A DNA stretch of 9,826 nucleotides from CAVOBC01 sp963693635 (lineage in GTDB: Bacteria > Pseudomonadota > Gammaproteobacteria > Pseudomonadales > Azotimanducaceae), in NCBI GenBank assembly GCA_963693635.1, contig CAVOBC010000162.1:1-9826 (forward strand), read 5' to 3'. A program made the position numbers and the translations under genes. The notes below the pieces were generated by a model, which saw only the letters and a program-made list of their open reading frames with translations, was not told the origin of the DNA and made no database searches. Below are positions 6,127 to 9,826 of the stretch, in pieces; position 1 is the stretch's first letter, and every line of letters starts with the position of its first letter.

Positions 6127-7785
6127 ATGACACTTGGCCATCTTGATTTCACGCCACCAGGTCCGGGTGCCTGGTTCACTGACGGCCTGCATTCGCTCAG
6201 ACCGGCGACCGCGATCAGCGGCGTCAGCCGAAGCGGCGTTCAGTCCGGCATGCGTATTAGCAATTCGCGCTACGGCTCGTTGTTCGACGGCATGCTCATG
6301 GCCTCCCTGCATCGGTTCACCTATGGGCAAATGCGTTTTCTGATCGGCCGGCCACCGGGCGCGGACCCGGTCGCGAAGGCCAGGTTCGACGCGGAAGTTG
6401 CTGCCAACCCCGAGCTCCAGGAGCGATTCGCACGCGCCGCTGATGCGGTTGAGAGCAAGCGCTGGCGGCGGGACACGGCGTTTTGGGACGAGGTGTCCCG
6501 TCCCTGGCTGATGGGTCGGACGCTCGAGTTGACCGATGAGGTGCCTGCATCGATGAGCGATCAGGCGCTCGTCGCACACCTCGACGAGATTCTGCAGCAG
6601 TCCATTGCCGCAAATCAGCACCACCATATTCTGAACATGGTCCACGGCGCACCGCGCACTGTCTTCATTGTGTGCACCGGCGACTGGACGGGTCTGACCG
6701 CGATGGACCTTGAGCCGTTGTTGGTGGGGTCGTCACCGATATCAGCGGGCGACGAGCCGGAACTGCGCGCGCTCACGACGGCGATCCATAGTGATGGCGC
6801 TGCATCGGACCTTGTCGCTGGTAGCGACGACCCGGCGGCAAGACTCGATGCCCTGGTCAATCGGGAGGGTAGCGTCGGCGAGGCCGCGCGCCTGTATGTG
6901 CGCGTGGTCGGCTATCGAATCATCGAAGGCTGGGAACCGATGAACCCTCACATCCTTGAGCAGCCCCAACTGATACTGGACAAAGTGGCGCACTCGCTTG
7001 GTGCCACCTATCCGGCGCTTGACGAGGACGTGCGGGCGAGCGTCCGGGACAAGGTGCCGGATGCGCATCGCAATGAATTTGATGAAATCCTCAAGGACGC
7101 GCGTGACTGCCATCGGATACGTGACGAGCGCGACATCTACTGCAACATGCCCGTTGGTGGACTCCTCCGGCGAGCGGTGATTGAAGCCGGCCGCCGACTC
7201 GCGAAACAGGGCCGAATCGATGACGCAGAGTTCCTGACTGAAGCATCTCGCAACGAGATTGAGCGGTTGTTGTTGCGGGGTGAAGGCCCTCTTAGCAGCG
7301 AGTTGCAGGATCGATACGAGTATCGGCAGACCTACACGATTCGAGATATTCCGCCCGTCATCGGCGAGCCGGATCAGGTGCCGGTCACCCCCGACTGGCT
7401 GCCGCCAGCCTCACGCTTGCTCGCGCGTGGTGGCGGACTCGCCTCGATGTTTGAAGCAGAGGCGGACAAGAAGCTGACGGGACAATGCGCGTCGCCCGGC
7501 GTCTACGAGGGTGTTGCCCGTTTGGTGCGACGCGCCTCGGAATTGGACCGGGTAGCGCAGGGCGACGTGCTGGTCACTGAATCGACGAATCCGGCATTCA
7601 ATATCGTTCTGCCGCGACTGGGTGCCATCGTAACTGCTTTTGGGGGCTTATTGTCTCATGCTGCGATTGTCGCCCGCGAGTTTGGTCTGCCTGCAGTGGT
7701 TGGTTGCAAGGACGCGACGATGCTAATTGAAGATGGCGCGCGCGTCCGGGTTGATGCGGACAAGGGTGAGATCACGATCCTGTAG
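6127..7785 (+). CDS. PEP-utilizing enzyme with C-terminal phosphohistidine swivel domain, lacking ATP-grasp domain
   Basis: 552 residues. The C-terminal part (about 452-551) is the mobile domain of PEP synthase/pyruvate phosphate dikinase enzymes: ASPGVYEG, GDVLVTESTNPAFNIVL, then GGLLSHAAIVAREFG with the phospho-accepting His511 and LPAVVG. The N-terminus PPGPGAWFTDGLHSLRP resembles the central, substrate-binding part of rifampicin phosphotransferase and of the phenylphosphate synthase alpha subunit. The protein therefore seems complete at its start rather than truncated. What is missing is the ATP-grasp domain that phosphorylates the histidine; in phenylphosphate synthase it is a separate beta subunit. 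No such gene lies in this window, so a partner must be encoded elsewhere. Acceptor unknown; a phosphotransfer role is inference. ATG 6127 is chosen because homology starts right after it; no good Shine-Dalgarno is visible. Confidence 0.85.
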   Translation: MTLGHLDFTPPGPGAWFTDGLHSLRPATAISGVSRSGVQSGMRISNSRYGSLFDGMLMASLHRFTYGQMRFLIGRPPGADPVAKARFDAEVAANPELQERFARAADAVESKRWRRDTAFWDEVSRPWLMGRTLELTDEVPASMSDQALVAHLDEILQQSIAANQHHHILNMVHGAPRTVFIVCTGDWTGLTAMDLEPLLVGSSPISAGDEPELRALTTAIHSDGAASDLVAGSDDPAARLDALVNREGSVGEAARLYVRVVGYRIIEGWEPMNPHILEQPQLILDKVAHSLGATYPALDEDVRASVRDKVPDAHRNEFDEILKDARDCHRIRDERDIYCNMPVGGLLRRAVIEAGRRLAKQGRIDDAEFLTEASRNEIERLLLRGEGPLSSELQDRYEYRQTYTIRDIPPVIGEPDQVPVTPDWLPPASRLLARGGGLASMFEAEADKKLTGQCASPGVYEGVARLVRRASELDRVAQGDVLVTESTNPAFNIVLPRLGAIVTAFGGLLSHAAIVAREFGLPAVVGCKDATMLIEDGARVRVDADKGEITIL

Positions 7786-7808
7786 GTCGATGCCGCCCGG
7801 GCTATGGG

Positions 7809-7822
7809 GTCCTCCGGAGGAC
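7809..7822. terminator. Perfect 14-bp palindrome between convergent genes, possible two-way terminator
   Basis: GTCCTCCGGAGGAC is self-complementary and sits in the 47-bp gap between the stops of the PEP-utilizing enzyme and the RIO kinase. GGG/CCC flanks (7806-7808 and 7826-7828) can extend the fold. Position suggests transcription ending for both strands, but T-runs are absent, so factor-independent termination would be poor. Confidence 0.4.
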
Positions 7823-7832
7823 GAACCCGCGT

Positions 7833-8690
7833 CTAGCCCACTTCTTCGGCGTCCAGGACGCGTTGCTTGCGTTCTTCTTCTTCGGCCATGACTGACTCGA
7901 TTTCGCTCAGCATGGCGTCGACATCGGTGATGGAGGTGTCAAATTCGAATACCCCAGTGAGTTCCGAGTCCGGATTCAAGTCGCCGTCCTCGTACAGCGC
8001 CCAGATTTCCTGGGCGAAGTGGGTGTCTGCCAATTCAGGGGCAAACTGCGCGTAGTAAGTGGTCATCTTGTTGACGTCGCGCACGAACATCGCCTTTGCC
8101 TGATTGTTGCCGGCCGCGTCTACGGCTTGTGGCAGGTCGATGATGACGGGCCCGTACGCATCGAGCAGAACGTTAAATTCAGACAGATCGCCATGCACGA
8201 TGCCGGTGCACAACATCCGAACGAGATAGCGCAAAACAATCGCATGGTCCTCAAGGGCCTCTTCACTCGTCAGGACGACGTCGCTCAGGCGCGGTGCAAC
8301 TTCGCCGTCGGCGTCGAGGATCAGTTCCATGAGCAGTACGCCGTCGACGCAGCCAAATGGCTCGGGAACACGAACGTCTGCAGCCGCCAGCTTGTACAGT
8401 GCGTCTACTTCGGCGGTTTGCCAGGTCTCTTCGATCTGCTGTCGACCGAACTTTGTTCGTTTCTCCATCGCGCGGGCACGACGGCTGCTTCGCACCTTGC
8501 GTCCCTCCTGGTAGGTCACTGCCTGCTTGAAGCTGCGCTTGGCGGCTTCTTTGTAGACCTTGGCGCAGAGCGTGTCGTTGCCACGGGTGACGACAAAGAG
8601 ATCGGCTTCTTTGCCGCTCATCATCCTGAAGAGAACATCATTGATCACGCCGTCCTCAACCAGGGGTTTCAGGCGTTTCGGGGTCTTCAT
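7833..8690 (-). CDS. RIO1-like serine/threonine protein kinase
   Basis: 285 residues, cytoplasmic atypical protein kinase/ATPase of the RIO family. Visible features: SGKEADLFVV (25-34), the RIO glycine-loop equivalent; the ATP-anchoring Lys44 in CAKVYK; the RIO-specific insertion KRSFKQAVTYQEGRKVRSSR (51-70); hinge LLMELI (119-124); catalytic loop VHGDLSEFNVLL with Asp168 and Asn173; and the metal-binding Asp185 in VIIDLPQAVD. This arrangement is RIO1-like and all key residues are present. After the kinase core comes an acidic tail (about 225-285) rich in Asp and Glu. In archaea and eukaryotes RIO1 acts in small ribosomal subunit maturation; the bacterial targets are not known to me. Start ATG 8690-8688 has only a weak upstream purine stretch. 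It is a single gene with its own probable promoter. Confidence 0.9.
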   Translation of the reverse strand: MKTPKRLKPLVEDGVINDVLFRMMSGKEADLFVVTRGNDTLCAKVYKEAAKRSFKQAVTYQEGRKVRSSRRARAMEKRTKFGRQQIEETWQTAEVDALYKLAAADVRVPEPFGCVDGVLLMELILDADGEVAPRLSDVVLTSEEALEDHAIVLRYLVRMLCTGIVHGDLSEFNVLLDAYGPVIIDLPQAVDAAGNNQAKAMFVRDVNKMTTYYAQFAPELADTHFAQEIWALYEDGDLNPDSELTGVFEFDTSITDVDAMLSEIESVMAEEEERKQRVLDAEEVG

Positions 8691-8755
8691 GCATCGCGCT
8701 CGGTTTGATGGAGCAGTTTTTGGGGAAGGAAAGTCGATTGGGTTTGCGAGCGCGG

Positions 8756-8779
8756 GCGTCCGCGGACGCGATCATAACA
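8756..8779 (-). promoter_or_regulatory. Probable extended -10 promoter of the RIO kinase with an abutting 14-bp palindrome
   Basis: On the minus strand TGTTATGAT (8779-8771) is an extended -10 (TGn plus TATGAT); no good -35 is present, as extended -10 promoters allow. Just downstream, one base away, is the perfect palindrome GCGTCCGCGGACGC (8769-8756), which would cover the transcription start. The palindrome may be a repressor site or a 5'-end hairpin. The leader would be about 70 nt. Confidence 0.4.
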
Positions 8780-9014
8780 GCCGCATCGGTTAAGGGGCCC
8801 ACGTTTTAACGATGGGTGGTGGCCGCAGCTCGATCATTGCCTCTTTTCTGTAGCGGGGGAGGGTGCGGGATGAGAATGCGGCGTTTGGCCGGGCGGCTAT
8901 GAATGGCTATGAGTGGGTATCTTGACTTCTAGCCCTGCCGTTGGTGATGGTAGCGAGAGCGTTGTCGTGCGCGTTCTAAATCTGCGGATCTGTCGTAACA
9001 AACGAGGTGGCCCG
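8780..9014. promoter_or_regulatory. Upstream region of the DUF3617 gene with 10-bp direct repeats
   Basis: No gene seen. GGCTATGAAT (8895-8904) and GGCTATGAGT (8905-8914) are adjacent 10-bp repeats, followed by a looser third unit starting GGGTAT (8915). TTGACT (8922-8927) just after them fits a -35 box, but the sequence 17-18 nt on (TGATGG/GATGGT) is a poor -10. Repeats one helical turn apart directly upstream of a -35 are compatible with an activator site. Confidence 0.3.
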
Positions 9015-9518
9015 ATGCGACTCATAGCCGGATGGTTGGCGGTGCTGATTGCGGCACCTGTTGCGGCGGTCGAGGTAGCGATCACGCCTGGCCTTTGGGA
9101 GACGACGCTGGTCACCGGCGTGGGCGGCGCGGCGCAGATGACCGACAGCTTCAAGGGGTGTGTTGCGACCTCGCCGCTTCACATCGACAGCATCGAGACG
9201 AGCGGTTTTGTTTGCACGGCGGGGGCAAGTGACAAGACGGCGCTGCATACGGCAATCGCGGTTGAGTGTCGAACGCCCTTTGGTGTCCTGCAGGGGAAGA
9301 TCGAGGTCATGGTAGGCCCTTCAACCGCCCACGGTGAAGGCAGCTTTAGTGCCGGGGGCGATGGTGCACTTAGCGTAACGACATCGTTTCAAAGTACGCG
9401 GGTTGGGGACTGCGTTGTCGACGACGAGGGACTCCCTGCGTCGCTGCCAGACTTGCCAACCGGGACTGGGCCGCCGGTCGCACCGGGCGGCAACGGAGAG
9501 TCACGGCTCGGCGAGTGA
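9015..9518 (+). CDS. Secreted DUF3617-family protein
   Basis: 167 residues, likely periplasmic, function unknown. An N-terminal signal peptide (MRLIAGWLAVLIAAPVAA, 1-18) is followed by VEVAITPGLWETTL. PGLWE at the mature N-terminus is the hallmark of the DUF3617 family. Four cysteines (49, 67, 85, 133) could form two disulfides, as expected for an exported domain. The last 28 or so residues are Pro/Gly rich and probably disordered. The start is ATG 9015, with GAGGTGG (9004-9010) just upstream; the frame is open back to 8913, but that extension would bury the signal peptide. The family is small and common in gammaproteobacteria, which supports the placement of this genome. Monocistronic: a hairpin starts immediately after the stop. 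Confidence 0.75.
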   Translation: MRLIAGWLAVLIAAPVAAVEVAITPGLWETTLVTGVGGAAQMTDSFKGCVATSPLHIDSIETSGFVCTAGASDKTALHTAIAVECRTPFGVLQGKIEVMVGPSTAHGEGSFSAGGDGALSVTTSFQSTRVGDCVVDDEGLPASLPDLPTGTGPPVAPGGNGESRLGE

Positions 9519-9548
9519 AGTCGGCCTGGGTGTCTGCCCAGCCCGACT
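9519..9548 (+). terminator. Terminator-like hairpin after the DUF3617 gene
   Basis: AGTCGG (9519-9524) and CCGACT (9543-9548), then CTGGG (9526-9530) and CCCAG (9537-9541), give 11 bp with one mismatch and a 6-nt loop. It starts on the base after the stop codon. No U-run follows, so it may end transcription with Rho or protect the 3' end. Confidence 0.5.
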
Positions 9549-9605
9549 GCGACTCATTCCCTGGCCCCGTTCGTGTCACGCGACGCCTACTTAACCGAGG
9601 GAATC

Positions 9606-9826
9606 GTGCCTGTGGCAATTCGCATAACGCCACTGTTGGAACGGTACATCCTGCATTGGGGAGATGGGCGGCAGCCGGAACGTTGCGCAAATGCATGCGT
9701 GCTTGTACCTGTCGAGCGAAACGCGCTGTGTGGCTGATCGGGTCCCGCGCCGGCTGCTTTTCTGCCGCACGCTAGAACGGAGTTTTGGGACAGAAATTAG
9801 CTAATCGTCAGTTTTGGCTCAACTTC
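9606..9826 (+). pseudogene. Broken GbsR/MarR-type transcriptional regulator gene, 5' part
   Basis: Start GTG 9606 follows GAGGGA (9597-9602) at good spacing and reads VPVAIRITPLLERYILHWG. The frame then runs into a stop at 9735-9737. Shifting frame at 9660/9661 continues as EMGGSRNVAQMHACLYLSSE. Together these recall the N-terminus of GbsR-like winged-helix regulators (TPLVERFILHWGEMG..WGINRTVAQIHALLYLS, from family knowledge), with the frame broken after HW and about five residues missing between EMG and VAQ. Further on, a third frame has AAR-stop-N where the family has ARSNVS, suggesting more decay. It cannot encode a working DNA-binding protein. The gene would continue past the right edge. 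Alternatives: a low-quality stretch of sequence, or coincidence; the length of the match makes coincidence unlikely. Confidence 0.5.

Noticed and set aside
8019..8708. 229-codon plus-strand frame antisense to the RIO kinase
   Set aside because: The minus strand has a complete set of kinase motifs, and the antisense product shows no family features.
9515..9775. 86-codon plus-strand frame after the DUF3617 gene
   Set aside because: It begins at a GTG overlapping the DUF3617 stop, crosses the terminator-like hairpin, and is a different frame from those carrying the GbsR similarity. No domain seen.

Overview
The window is about 60% G+C with tightly packed, overlapping operon genes. The gene set (YejBEF-type peptide ABC importer, bacterial RIO1-like kinase, DUF3617 envelope protein, Tat-dependent aldo/keto reductase) fits a free-living proteobacterium, most likely a gammaproteobacterium. 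There is no rRNA gene or other taxonomic marker, so this placement is inference. No intact mobile element, CRISPR array, tRNA or rRNA is visible.

Left part (1-1230). A Tat-signal aldo/keto reductase runs off the left edge on the minus strand. Upstream of it is a stretch that holds two decayed genes rather than plain spacer. One is an internally deleted, frameshifted VOC/glyoxalase-family gene (minus), whose C-terminal tail carries three in-frame 15-bp tandem repeats. The other is a frameshifted CBS-domain gene (plus). Between and upstream of them are perfect palindromes and hairpins.

Centre (1230-5887, minus strand). The order of transcription is yejB, yejE, yejF, then a class II aldolase. 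The three transporter genes overlap by 1 and 4 nt (TGATG and ATGA junctions), so they are surely one translationally coupled operon. The two permeases form the pore and the double-ATPase YejF powers it. No periplasmic binding protein (YejA) is present here. The aldolase follows after 130 nt with its own ribosome binding site and may be co-transcribed.

Right-centre (6127-8690). Divergent from yejB is a 552-residue PEP-utilizing enzyme made of a central domain and a C-terminal phosphohistidine swivel domain. It lacks the ATP-grasp domain that normally phosphorylates the histidine, as in the alpha subunit of phenylphosphate synthase. It converges with a RIO1-type protein kinase gene. A perfect 14-bp palindrome lies between their ends, and a second one abuts a likely extended -10 promoter of the kinase.

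Right edge (8691-9826). A small secreted DUF3617 protein (plus) is followed by a terminator-like hairpin. After that comes the broken start of a GbsR/MarR-type regulator, recognisable only by stitching reading frames.

The most notable feature overall is that the stretches without a clean ORF contain three independent gene remnants (VOC, CBS, GbsR), each damaged by frameshift and/or internal deletion, while the larger genes are intact.
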